The translations under genes and the position numbers were made by a program. Source: Clostridiales bacterium (GTDB lineage: Bacteria > Bacillota > Clostridia > Christensenellales > Aristaeellaceae). From it: a stretch of 50,703 nucleotides of DNA. Below the pieces are notes generated by a model, which was not told where the DNA came from, ran no database searches, and was given only the letters and a program-made list of their open reading frames with translations. The stretch is from the NCBI GenBank assembly GCA_015056015.1, contig SVHD01000012.1, positions 1 to 50,703 on the forward strand, written 5' to 3'. Below are positions 26,507 to 34,318 of the stretch, piece by piece (the stretch's first letter is position 1; every line of letters starts with the position of its first letter).

Positions 26507-28723
26507 TCAGGCCAGAGAGGCCACAGCATCACAGTTGACGGCGCGTACCCGCTCCATCACCAGTTCCCGGAATTCGGGGCTGAGCATGGAGAAGAATGCG
26601 GTAAAGCCCGTCACGCGCACCACCAGATCGGGATACTTGGAAGGATCCTTATGGGCTTCCAGAATCTTTTTCGTATCGATCAGGTTGATATTGAGCAGGG
26701 TATTGCCGGAATCCAGAATGGCCTTGATCATGGCGGCCATCTTTTCCACGCCCTCTTCATTTTCCGCCAGGGTGGGATCCAGTTCCAGCTGCACAGGGGC
26801 GGTATTGCCATAGCCCGGCTGGATGGCGGCGATGGAATTGCACATGGCGGTCACCGCGCCGTCGCCCCGGAAGCCGGCATTGGGATTGGCGCCGTGGTTG
26901 ATGGCTTCCTGGGCCTTGCGGCCGTTGGGGGTGGCGCCCACCATCTTGCCCAGCATGATGGTATTGGACCAGGAGAAATAGCCGGGGATGAAATTGATGC
27001 CGGGATGCTGATTCACCAGATCGCGAACCAGGCGGGTCCAGGCTTCATTGACCCTGCGGGCCCAGTAATCGCCCCGGGTATCGCCGCCGCCAAAGCGCTG
27101 GGAATTCTGCATCAGCAGGCGCATCCGCTCCCCTTCCATGCCTTCCCAGTTGCTTTCCAGCAGGGCGTTGAGTTCATCAAAGGTAAGCTTCTTTTCCTTG
27201 TCTACCCGCTGCTCGCAGGCGGCGAAGCTATCCGCCACGATGGCAATGCCGCTGCCATCCACGCACATATTATAGTAGGTGGTGCCGCCCTGGGTAACAT
27301 TCACGCCCTTTTCGATCAGGCCGTACTGGAACAAATTCAGGATCAGTTCGGGCTGGCTCATATGCTGGTATTTCAGGTGATGCATAATGCCGTTTCCGGT
27401 GGCGTCCACCGCCCGCTTGAGATGGCCCTCGAAAATGGAGAAGAGCTTTTCGGTATCCTTTTTCCCGGAAAGCCCGTTGAATTCCTGCCAGGCCACTTCA
27501 AATACCTTGGCCAGATTGATCTTCACCGTATCATTCATGGTATATTCCATGCCGGGGATGCACATCCAGTGGCAGCCGGCGGCCACCCGCTGGCGGGCCA
27601 GTTCCTTGGAATATCCGCAGCGCATGAAGCCTTCCATCAGCGTGGTATCGGAAGAATAGCGGGGCCAGCCCTGTTTATTGCGCAGCAGGCATTCCACGGA
27701 TTTCTTGTAGAATACGGGGTCGATCTTATCATGCATGCGGATGGTCAGATTGCAGGCAATATTGATCTTATCCGCCGCATCCAGGGAAAGATAGCTGAGC
27801 CGGGAAATGGTATCATTGCCCTCGGCATCGGGGCCGCCCAGCTGGAAATAACGGCTGTCCTGCAGGAAGAGGCAGGCCAGATAGAAAACAGCCTCGTCAT
27901 CGGTGAGCTTGCCCGCCGCCACATCCTTTTCATAATAGGGGCGCAGCATTTCATCCAGCTGGCCGCCGGCAGAGCCGCGGTTATAGGTGCGGGACAGCAT
28001 GGAGAACCAGCACATCCACTGGATGGCGTCCTTGAAGGATTCGGGCTTGCCCGCCGCCAGGCGACGGTTCATTTCGCTCATTTCCTTCAGGTTGGCGCTG
28101 AGCTGGGGATTCTTTTCTTCCCCGGACAGGGCCAGGAGCTCATCGCTCATCCGGGTGAGGAAGCGGATAATGGCCTCCACCACCATGATTTCGCTTTCAT
28201 AGAAAAGGGCATGGCTTTCATCATGCAGTTCTTTCTGTTCCTTCAGCTTTTCCAGAATGCCGCCCCAGCCCAGTTCAAAGCCGATTTCGATGGCGGGGGT
28301 GAAATGATGGCAGTTATCAATGCCGGAAATGACGCCGTAGCGATCGAATTCCTTCTGCAGATCATCAAAGGGAAAATCGGGATTCCATTTCTTCGTCTTG
28401 GGGCGAAGCCGCTCCAGGAAGAGAAAGCCCTTGCCCACAAAGGCGTCCAGGGGATTGACGTAGAGGGGATGGGAATCCAGAATGGCGATGTAATTTTCGC
28501 GCCAGGGCTTATAGCCGTAGATGGATCCGTTTTCATGGCTGGGCTTGAGCTTGTACTGGAATTCATCCTGGATGATCAGGCCGTAGTCATCTTCATCCGC
28601 GCCGCCGGCCCGGGATTTTTCGGCGGTCTGCTCCACCTTCAGTTCGCGAAGCAGCGCAATGCGTTCATCGTAGGAATACTGCTTTTCCGCATCATATGCG
28701 TTGATAAATTGAATCTTGCTCAT
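26507..28723 (-). CDS. Glycyl radical enzyme of unassigned class
   Basis: The 738-residue protein has the PFL-like barrel and the C-terminal glycyl radical loop VVRVTGFTAFFSMLSP, with Gly706 as radical site. The thiyl cysteine is Cys384 in AAGCHWMCIPG. Dehydratase- and lyase-type members carry GC-x-E, whose Glu is the base; here that position is Trp386. Pyruvate formate-lyase has adjacent cysteines instead, which are also absent (Cys388 is four residues away). The reaction is therefore not one I can name. AAGGAAG sets the ATG at 28723. The activase lies 42 nt upstream and sugar-type enzymes follow, so the substrate is probably a sugar, polyol or derivative. Confidence 0.92.
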   Translation of the reverse strand: MSKIQFINAYDAEKQYSYDERIALLRELKVEQTAEKSRAGGADEDDYGLIIQDEFQYKLKPSHENGSIYGYKPWRENYIAILDSHPLYVNPLDAFVGKGFLFLERLRPKTKKWNPDFPFDDLQKEFDRYGVISGIDNCHHFTPAIEIGFELGWGGILEKLKEQKELHDESHALFYESEIMVVEAIIRFLTRMSDELLALSGEEKNPQLSANLKEMSEMNRRLAAGKPESFKDAIQWMCWFSMLSRTYNRGSAGGQLDEMLRPYYEKDVAAGKLTDDEAVFYLACLFLQDSRYFQLGGPDAEGNDTISRLSYLSLDAADKINIACNLTIRMHDKIDPVFYKKSVECLLRNKQGWPRYSSDTTLMEGFMRCGYSKELARQRVAAGCHWMCIPGMEYTMNDTVKINLAKVFEVAWQEFNGLSGKKDTEKLFSIFEGHLKRAVDATGNGIMHHLKYQHMSQPELILNLFQYGLIEKGVNVTQGGTTYYNMCVDGSGIAIVADSFAACEQRVDKEKKLTFDELNALLESNWEGMEGERMRLLMQNSQRFGGGDTRGDYWARRVNEAWTRLVRDLVNQHPGINFIPGYFSWSNTIMLGKMVGATPNGRKAQEAINHGANPNAGFRGDGAVTAMCNSIAAIQPGYGNTAPVQLELDPTLAENEEGVEKMAAMIKAILDSGNTLLNINLIDTKKILEAHKDPSKYPDLVVRVTGFTAFFSMLSPEFRELVMERVRAVNCDAVASLA

Positions 28724-28765
28724 GTTTTCTTCCTTTCGCATCAAAACACGAATTGGGGAAAATGA

Positions 28766-29650
28766 TCAGCTGATTTTGATCTGCACGCCGCAATCCTTGA
28801 GCGCCGCTTCAATTTCGGCAAGCCGCGCCTTGGGCAGGGGCTTGGCGGAGCGGAAGGCGTTATCCATCCGCAGGGCGGTGTATTTATCCGCACCCAGGGG
28901 ATTGAAATTCAACAGCTCGTAGTAAAGCACATTGGGGATCTGAGATACAAATTTCGCGGTGGCCATCAGGTTTTCTTCCGTATCCGTCACCCCGGGAATC
29001 AGAGGCGTGCGGAAGATGATGGGAATGCCCAGTTCACCCAGCCTCTTTGCATTTTCCAGAATCAAATCATTGGGCACGCCGGTCCATTTGATATGGGCGT
29101 CGCAATCCATCAATTTGATATCGGCCATGATCAGGGTCATCTTTTCCAGGGCGGGCCTGATTTCATCGAATTTGTGGAAAAGATTGGTTTCGATGGCGGT
29201 TTCCAGGCCCTCTGCCCGGCAGGCCGCCGCCACTTCCGCCACGAATTCCTTCTGGCAGAGGGCTTCCCCGCCGGAGAAGGTCACCCCGCCGCCGGAATAG
29301 CGGTAATAGAGCGCATCCTGGCGGATTTCATTCATCACTTCTTCCGCGCTCATCTTTTTGCTGGCCATCTTAATGGCTTCGGGATAGCATACATCCGCGC
29401 ATTTGCCGCAGCCAATGCAGGGAGGGCGCTGGAAATTCAGCTTTCTTGCGCCGGTGGGGCAGGCCGTATAGCAATGCCCGCAGCCGATGCATTTCCGGGC
29501 ATAGAACAGGGGCGTATTCTCTTCTTCCAGGGTTTCGGGGTTGTGACACCAGGCGCAGCGCATATTGCACCCCTTGAGGAAGACCGTGGTGCGAATGCCG
29601 TCGCCGTCATGCAGGGAAAAACGCTGAATGTTGGTAATCGTTCCGTTCAT
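28766..29650 (-). CDS. Glycyl radical enzyme activase (radical SAM)
   Basis: The 294-residue protein has the radical-SAM cluster motif as Cys28-x3-Cys32-x2-Cys35 (GCNMRCAWC). Two ferredoxin-type clusters follow at Cys54/57/60/64 and Cys78/81/84/88, and then GGGVTFSGGEAL. Two extra 4Fe-4S clusters are typical of activases for non-PFL glycyl radical enzymes. It uses SAM to abstract hydrogen from Gly706 of the enzyme encoded next. It is the first gene of the cluster, starting about 50 nt downstream of the minus-strand promoter. Confidence 0.95.
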   Translation of the reverse strand: MNGTITNIQRFSLHDGDGIRTTVFLKGCNMRCAWCHNPETLEEENTPLFYARKCIGCGHCYTACPTGARKLNFQRPPCIGCGKCADVCYPEAIKMASKKMSAEEVMNEIRQDALYYRYSGGGVTFSGGEALCQKEFVAEVAAACRAEGLETAIETNLFHKFDEIRPALEKMTLIMADIKLMDCDAHIKWTGVPNDLILENAKRLGELGIPIIFRTPLIPGVTDTEENLMATAKFVSQIPNVLYYELLNFNPLGADKYTALRMDNAFRSAKPLPKARLAEIEAALKDCGVQIKIS

Positions 29651-29705
29651 AATTTCTCTTTCCTGCCTTAAAAATAGATATGGATTTGGAATTTATCACA
29701 ATACA

Positions 29706-29735
29706 TTTATAACATGGTCAAAATATGGCCAACAA
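29706..29735 (-). promoter_or_regulatory. Promoter of the glycyl-radical cluster with operator-like dyad
   Basis: On the minus strand TTGTTG (29730-29735), 18 nt, TATAAA (29706-29711). The spacer contains the imperfect palindrome TGGCCATATTTTGACCA (29715-29731), which would place a bound repressor directly over the promoter. More distant CACAAT/ATTGTG arms flank it. Confidence 0.6.
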
Positions 29736-29773
29736 CTCAAATCTCATTGTGGCAAATCAAAAAAATTTTTGGG

Positions 29774-29803
29774 TTGACATTTCTGTAACGTGCATGCTAT
29801 AAT
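29774..29803 (+). promoter_or_regulatory. Promoter of the regulator gene
   Basis: TTGACA (29774-29779), 18 nt, TATAAT (29798-29803): both hexamers match consensus exactly. It diverges from the cluster promoter, with about 38 nt between the two -35 boxes. Confidence 0.85.
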
Positions 29804-29889
29804 TAAAAATTGATAAAAAGATTCATAAATAATCAGATTGCTTTTGCAGTTTGTATACACCTGTCTGTCCGCAAAAGGGAGGAATAGCC

Positions 29890-30999
29890 ATGGCCAAGCC
29901 CACGATTTATTTATTGGTTGAGCCGGTGAATATTCTGCCCATCTGGTTTTCCCGGGTGCTGGATGGCCTGAAGCAAAACAGCGCCAAAAACCGGTATACG
30001 CTGCATCAGCTTTCGGATGTGACAGAGCTGGATGGATTGGAAAATCTGCCGGCCACGGTGATCGTGCTCTGCTCCCAGACGGGGTGGACCAGGCATATGG
30101 TGCAGGAATTGAAGGCCCGCCGGATTATGCCCCTTTTGCTGGGCGTTATTCCTGAGCAATTCGGCTATGGGGTCAGCGGCATTATGTTTGCGCGCCAGGG
30201 CCTGGTGGAAAAGCTGATGGATTATTTCGTGGATTGCGGCCGGAAAAAGATTGCCCTGACCGGGGTGAATCATGGCTCCAGCAATGATCGGGTAAAGGTG
30301 GACGCCTTTTTGAAAAAAGCCCAGGTGCTGGGGCTGCCGCTGACGGAAGACGATGTATATTATGTGGACACGGATATCGATAATTCCATTATTTCCTGCG
30401 TCAATAACGCCGAAAAATACGATGGGGTGATTTGCTCCAACGATTATATCGCCGCCGTATTGATGGCCCAGGCCCGGGAAAAGGGCATCCGGATTCCGGA
30501 GGATCTTTTCGTTGCGGGCGTCGGCGATACCCTGATCGGCCATTACACCCAGCCAACGCTTACCACCACCTCCAGCGATGAATTTTACGAAATGGGCTGC
30601 CAGGCGGTGAATATGTGGCGGATTATTACGGATAATCCCTATCTTTCCAATATGACCATCACCGTCAGCACCGATATCATCCCCCGGGGCACCACCGCCT
30701 TTATGGAACCCAGGAAGGATTATTATGCTTTCCCCCAGGAAGAGGAGCCGCCCATCAAAATCGGCGCCCAGAATCAGGTGATCCGCAGCCTGGAAAACTG
30801 TCTGCGGGGCTGCGATGAAATCGATATGCAGATTCTGCATGCAGTGCTGGAAGGAAAAAGCAATGAGCAGATTGAAATTGATCTTTTCCTGACCCGTAAC
30901 AGCGTCTATTATCGCCTGAAAAAGCTCTATCAGGTGGCCAATGTTACCAACCGGACGGAATTGAAAGAATTATTCCGCCACTATCTGCCCAATTTCTGA
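29890..30999 (+). CDS. LacI-type sugar-sensor regulator with C-terminal helix-turn-helix
   Basis: The 369-residue protein begins straight into a periplasmic-binding-protein-like sensor (about 1-270), with the LacI/GalR signatures DGVICSNDYIAAVLM, VAGVGDTLIGHYTQPTLTT and a late IIPRGTT. The usual N-terminal LacI helix-turn-helix is missing. Instead residues about 310-369 form a helical domain (LHAVLEGKSNEQIEIDLFLT, RNSVYYRLKKLYQ) resembling LuxR/response-regulator DNA-binding domains. GGGAGGA fixes the start at 29890, and no alternative frame upstream encodes an HTH. Placed divergently from the glycyl-radical cluster, it most likely senses that pathway's substrate or intermediate. Confidence 0.85.
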   Translation: MAKPTIYLLVEPVNILPIWFSRVLDGLKQNSAKNRYTLHQLSDVTELDGLENLPATVIVLCSQTGWTRHMVQELKARRIMPLLLGVIPEQFGYGVSGIMFARQGLVEKLMDYFVDCGRKKIALTGVNHGSSNDRVKVDAFLKKAQVLGLPLTEDDVYYVDTDIDNSIISCVNNAEKYDGVICSNDYIAAVLMAQAREKGIRIPEDLFVAGVGDTLIGHYTQPTLTTTSSDEFYEMGCQAVNMWRIITDNPYLSNMTITVSTDIIPRGTTAFMEPRKDYYAFPQEEEPPIKIGAQNQVIRSLENCLRGCDEIDMQILHAVLEGKSNEQIEIDLFLTRNSVYYRLKKLYQVANVTNRTELKELFRHYLPNF

Positions 31000-31011
31000 T
31001 ATTGGTTTGGG

Positions 31012-31037
31012 ACGGTCCCCGAGGGGCCGTTTTTTTT
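31012..31037 (+). terminator. Terminator of the regulator gene
   Basis: ACGGTCCCC pairs with GGGGCCGT (one bulged T) around GA, followed by eight T. Confidence 0.9.
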
Positions 31038-31088
31038 GTGCATGAAAATGGAAAAATGCCAGAGAATAAGCAAGGGAAGGAGGAAGCC

Positions 31089-31670
31089 ATGATCGCAGGC
31101 ATTTTCATTTTTCTCTATCTGCTTCTGATTACGCCCCTGCAATTGGGGGCGGTTATCGGACGGGAGGATGTTTTCCCCCGGGGCGCGGCGGGCATAATGA
31201 TCTGGGGCATTCCCTATACCGTGCATTTCATCGGGCGGCGGGACGCCAGCGGGAAATTCTATCTGAAAACCTCCCTGCCCGGCAAACGCCCGGACAGGGA
31301 AAAGCCCTTTTCTCCTCCTTCCCCCGGGCTGCTGCATTTTTTCCGGTTCCTTCATGCCTCTGCCGCTGCCTGGCATATGCTGAAAAAAGGCGTTCGCATC
31401 AAAAGCGGCTCCCTTTTCATCGCCCTGGGCGGAGAAAACGCCGCCCTGCTGGCCTGCCTGACGGGCATTTTGCAGGCGGTATTTGCCCTGAGCCGGCGCT
31501 TTTCCCTGCATGTATATCCCCTTTTTCAGGGAAAAAGCCGCTTTCGCTTTCGCTGCATAGTTGAAACGCGGCTGGGAACGCTATTGGCAGCAGGCCTGCT
31601 GGGGGCGTTTCATGCCCTGAAGGCAGGCAAAAAGGAGGAAGCATCATGGATCATCCCATCGGAAACTTAA
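31089..31670 (+). CDS. DUF2953 protein (YtfI-like)
   Basis: The 193-residue protein opens with a membrane segment (IAGIFIFLYLLLITPLQL) and later has LSRRFSLHVYPLF and RFRCIVETRLGTLLAAGLL, matching the DUF2953 family found beside ytfJ in sporulating Bacillota. The middle (about 60-120) is divergent. No biochemical function is known. AAGGAGG precedes the ATG at 31089; the longer frame from 31002 would cross the upstream terminator. It overlaps the ytfJ start by 25 nt. Confidence 0.8.
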   Translation: MIAGIFIFLYLLLITPLQLGAVIGREDVFPRGAAGIMIWGIPYTVHFIGRRDASGKFYLKTSLPGKRPDREKPFSPPSPGLLHFFRFLHASAAAWHMLKKGVRIKSGSLFIALGGENAALLACLTGILQAVFALSRRFSLHVYPLFQGKSRFRFRCIVETRLGTLLAAGLLGAFHALKAGKKEEASWIIPSET

Positions 31671-32050
31671 TGCAGACCACCCTGGAAAATATCAAAGATA
31701 TGGTGGATGTGAACACCGTCATCGGCGATCCCATTGCCGCCGGCAACGGATCCACCATCATTCCCATTTCCAGGGTCAGCTTTGGCTTTGTGGCCGGGGG
31801 CGGGGAATATGACGCCGCCCATCAGACCACCCAGGATTCTTTGCCCTTTGCCGGGGGCTCGGGGGCGGGGGTATCGGTGCAGCCGGTGGGCTTTCTGGTG
31901 GTAGGGGATGATGGGGTGAAGATGCTCCCCGCCCAGCATATCACCGCCTGGGAGCGGGCCATCAATTGCGCGCCCCAGCTGATGGAGGATATCCGTGCCC
32001 TCTTTGGCAAGAAGGATGAAAATGCCCTGCAGGAGGGCCCTATGGCATGA
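31646..32050 (+). CDS. ytfJ: Sporulation protein YtfJ/GerW
   Basis: The 134-residue protein has the GerW family core: an N-terminal TLENIKDMVDVNTVIGDPI, then TIIPISRVSFGFVAGGGEY, a Gly-rich loop and PVGFLVVGDDGVKMLP. In Bacillus the homologue is needed for a spore-germination hydrolase to be functional. AAAGGAGG lies before the ATG. It overlaps both neighbours (25 nt upstream, 4 nt downstream), indicating one translationally coupled operon. This gene is the best evidence that the organism sporulates. Confidence 0.92.
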   Translation: MDHPIGNLMQTTLENIKDMVDVNTVIGDPIAAGNGSTIIPISRVSFGFVAGGGEYDAAHQTTQDSLPFAGGSGAGVSVQPVGFLVVGDDGVKMLPAQHITAWERAINCAPQLMEDIRALFGKKDENALQEGPMA

Positions 32051-33150
32051 AAAGAATGCTGGCGGGGCTTTTCTTTGGGCTGATTCTCCTGTATAATAAT
32101 AGTGCGCAGGCGGCGGATGCGGCCGCTGCCATTCTCATGGAAGCGGAAACAGGCCGGGTGCTGTATGCGCAAAATGCCCACGAGGCCCTGCCCATGGCCT
32201 CCACCACCAAGGTGATGACCGCGCTGCTGGCCCTGGAAATGGGCGATCTGAACGAAATCGTCACCACAGGGAAAAATGCCTTTGGGGTGCCGGGCACCAG
32301 CATGTATCTGGAAATGGGCGAGCAATTGACCCTGGAGCAGATGCTCTACGGCCTGATGCTGGCCAGCGGCAATGACGCCGCCGTGGCCATTGCGGAGCAT
32401 ATCGGCGGCACGGTTCCTGATTTCTGCGCCCTGATGACCCGGCGCGCGGAGGAAATCGGCTGCGAAAACACGATCTTTTCCACGCCCCATGGCCTGCCCG
32501 CGCAAAATCATCATACCACCGCCTGGGATCTGGCGCTGATTACCAGGGAAGCGCTGAAAAACCCCGTCTTCCGGGAAATTGTTTCCACCCAGCGGGCCAC
32601 GCTGCCCTGGGCAGGGCACGATTATCACCGGGTGCTGACCAACAAAAACAAGCTGCTTTCTTCCTATCCCGGGGCCATTGGGGTGAAAACGGGCTATACC
32701 AAAGCAGCGGGGCGATGCCTGGTTTTTGCGGCGGAGCGGGATGGGATGTGCCTGATCGGGGTAGTGCTCAATTGCCCGGATTGGTTCAATGAATCTGCCG
32801 CCCTGCTGGATCGGGGCTTTGAAAACTGGCAGATGGTCACCATGCTTGAAGCCGGGGAAAGCGTGCGGGAAATCCCGGTGGAAAATGGAATCCGGGAAAG
32901 CGTGCAGGCCCGGGCGGCAGAAAATCTGGCCGCGCCTATGGAAATCAATGCCTGGCCCGATCTGATCATTGATCTGCCCGCTTCCCTTCCTGCCGGGGTG
33001 AAAAAGGGGGATATTATCGGCTCCGCCGCCCTGACCGATGGCGGCAAAACCCTGATCACCGTGCCCCTTTATGCCGGGGAAAGCGTGCCGGAAAGAACCT
33101 TTCGGGACGATCTTGCCCACCTCCTTATCGCCTGGCCCCTTGGAAACTGA
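32047..33150 (+). CDS. D-alanyl-D-alanine carboxypeptidase (penicillin-binding, S11)
   Basis: The 367-residue protein has a signal peptide (about 1-22) and the three S11 active-site motifs: Ser52-T-T-Lys55, Ser108-Gly-Asn110 and Lys215-Thr-Gly217. A beta-rich C-terminal domain (about 265-365) follows the catalytic domain, as in DacB/DacF. It trims the terminal D-Ala from peptidoglycan stem peptides, probably during spore cortex formation given the neighbouring ytfJ. The start overlaps the ytfJ stop as ATGA. Confidence 0.92.
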   Translation: MKRMLAGLFFGLILLYNNSAQAADAAAAILMEAETGRVLYAQNAHEALPMASTTKVMTALLALEMGDLNEIVTTGKNAFGVPGTSMYLEMGEQLTLEQMLYGLMLASGNDAAVAIAEHIGGTVPDFCALMTRRAEEIGCENTIFSTPHGLPAQNHHTTAWDLALITREALKNPVFREIVSTQRATLPWAGHDYHRVLTNKNKLLSSYPGAIGVKTGYTKAAGRCLVFAAERDGMCLIGVVLNCPDWFNESAALLDRGFENWQMVTMLEAGESVREIPVENGIRESVQARAAENLAAPMEINAWPDLIIDLPASLPAGVKKGDIIGSAALTDGGKTLITVPLYAGESVPERTFRDDLAHLLIAWPLGN

Positions 33151-33181
33151 GGAAAGGCCCCCGGGCTGGCCCTTTCTTTTG
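33151..33181 (+). terminator. Probable terminator after the carboxypeptidase
   Basis: GAAAGGCC and GGCCCTTTC form a stem just after the stop codon, followed by TTTT. Confidence 0.65.
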
Positions 33182-33253
33182 CCCCTGCTGCTGGGCGGAA
33201 TGATATTCTGGTTTTTTCAATTCAAACGAGCATAGATTGCTAAAGGAGATACC

Positions 33254-33961
33254 ATGCGACTGCAAAAATACATGGCCGAATGCGGCGTTGCCAGCCGTCG
33301 GCGGGCGGAAGAAATGATCCTGGAGGGCAAGGTTTCTGTCAACGGCCAGGTGATCACCCAGATGGGCGTGCAGGTGGAAGAAACGGATGAAGTGATGGTG
33401 GAGGGAAAGATCATTCGTCCCGAAGCCAAGAAGCATTATGTGATTTATCACAAGCCCGCCGGGGAAGTGACCACCGTTTCCGATCCCGAGGGCCGCGCCT
33501 GCGTACTGGATCATTTCCGGGATTATCCCGTGCGCCTTTATCCCGTTGGCCGCCTGGACTATGATTCCGAGGGCCTGCTGCTGCTTACCAATGACGGCGC
33601 CCTCACCGAAAAAATGCTGCATCCCAGCCATCAGGTGGATAAAACCTATCTGGCCCGGGTCACCGCCCATGTATCCCTGGATTCCGTGCGGAAATTGCGC
33701 GCCGGGGTCATGCTGGATGATCATAAGACCTCCCCGGCCAAGGTGCGCATCGTGAAGGAAGAAACCTTTGCCACCGTGGTGCTGGTCACCATTCATGAAG
33801 GCCGCAATCGCCAGGTGCGCCGCATGTTTGAAGAAGTGGGGCATCAGGTGCTGCAATTGCGCCGGGTGCGCTTTGGCCCCCTGGAGCTGGGCGATCTGCC
33901 CCGGGGCCAGTGGCGCGAACTGACCCCCGAAGAAACCCGCCGGCTGATGGCGTATCTTTGA
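33254..33961 (+). CDS. rluB: 23S rRNA pseudouridine synthase, RluB/RsuA family
   Basis: The 235-residue protein has an N-terminal S4 RNA-binding domain (about 1-60; MRLQKYMAECGVASRRRAEE) and a pseudouridine synthase domain with catalytic Asp102 in GRLDYDSEGLLLLTNDG. The C-terminal EGRNRQVRRMFEEVGHQV motif is standard. RluB makes a pseudouridine in the 23S peptidyl-transferase region. AAAGGAG precedes the ATG. The rluB position after ytfJ and dac is conserved in clostridia. Confidence 0.92.
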   Translation: MRLQKYMAECGVASRRRAEEMILEGKVSVNGQVITQMGVQVEETDEVMVEGKIIRPEAKKHYVIYHKPAGEVTTVSDPEGRACVLDHFRDYPVRLYPVGRLDYDSEGLLLLTNDGALTEKMLHPSHQVDKTYLARVTAHVSLDSVRKLRAGVMLDDHKTSPAKVRIVKEETFATVVLVTIHEGRNRQVRRMFEEVGHQVLQLRRVRFGPLELGDLPRGQWRELTPEETRRLMAYL

Positions 33962-33980
33962 GGCGATAGAGATGGGTTTT

Positions 33981-34310
33981 GCGAGAGGACCTTTCTTTTC
34001 AAAAAAAGAAAGGCCCTCTCGCGCTCTCCCAAAGAAAACCTGCTCTGGATTTTGCTGGTCGCCGCAGAATCGGCGTGCTCGCCAGTGCCAGAAAAATCAG
34101 CAGAATTGTTTCATGGGGAAAAATAATCATATACCACGCCAAAGAGAATCCCATACAGCTTTCTTGGAAGGGGGTACGGGGGAAACCGATTCTCAGGAAC
34201 AAACCCTTGAGGGTTTGTGACGCGGCAAGCGTTAATTTGGCAAAAGCAGGAAGCATACGCAAGTGAAGTGCAGCGTATGCGATGCTATAACAAAGAATGG
34301 TTTCCCCCGC
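33981..34310. repeat. Facing repeat pair, right hairpin split by an insertion
   Basis: The left arm has a 42-nt hairpin (33981-34022; stem GCGAGAGG/CCTCTCGC), GCTCTCCCAAAGAAAACC, and GCCAGTG (34081-34087). The right arm shows ATACAGCTTTCTTGG and hairpin halves at 34177-34195 and 34291-34310, separated by a 95-bp nested unit. The right half runs into the coding frame of the next gene. Confidence 0.85.
34196..34290 (+). repeat. Nested repeat unit inside the hairpin loop
   Basis: This unit has CAAACCC-TTGA-GGGTTTG and a perfect 8-bp pair GCATACGC/GCGTATGC, and ends in GTATGCGATG. It is related to the two tandem units at 17909-18093, and its insertion point in the hairpin is equivalent. Confidence 0.8.
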
Positions 34311-34318
34311 TCTATTCC

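Noticed and set aside
26507..28723. Annotation as pyruvate formate-lyase
   Set aside because: The adjacent-cysteine active site of PFL is missing, and the neighbours are sugar enzymes plus an activase with two extra ferredoxin clusters.
26501..28765. A 754-codon open frame antisense to the glycyl radical enzyme, and similar long antisense frames at 3116-4789, 22891-24558, 47066-48607 and 48742-50472
   Set aside because: They lie exactly opposite well-recognised genes and are rich in Gly, His, Ile and Phe, as expected from the mirror of GC-ended codons. They show no domains or ribosome sites.
33961..34220. Small plus-strand ORFs within the repeat pair
   Set aside because: They are composed of repeat sequence, lack ribosome sites and are not preserved between copies.
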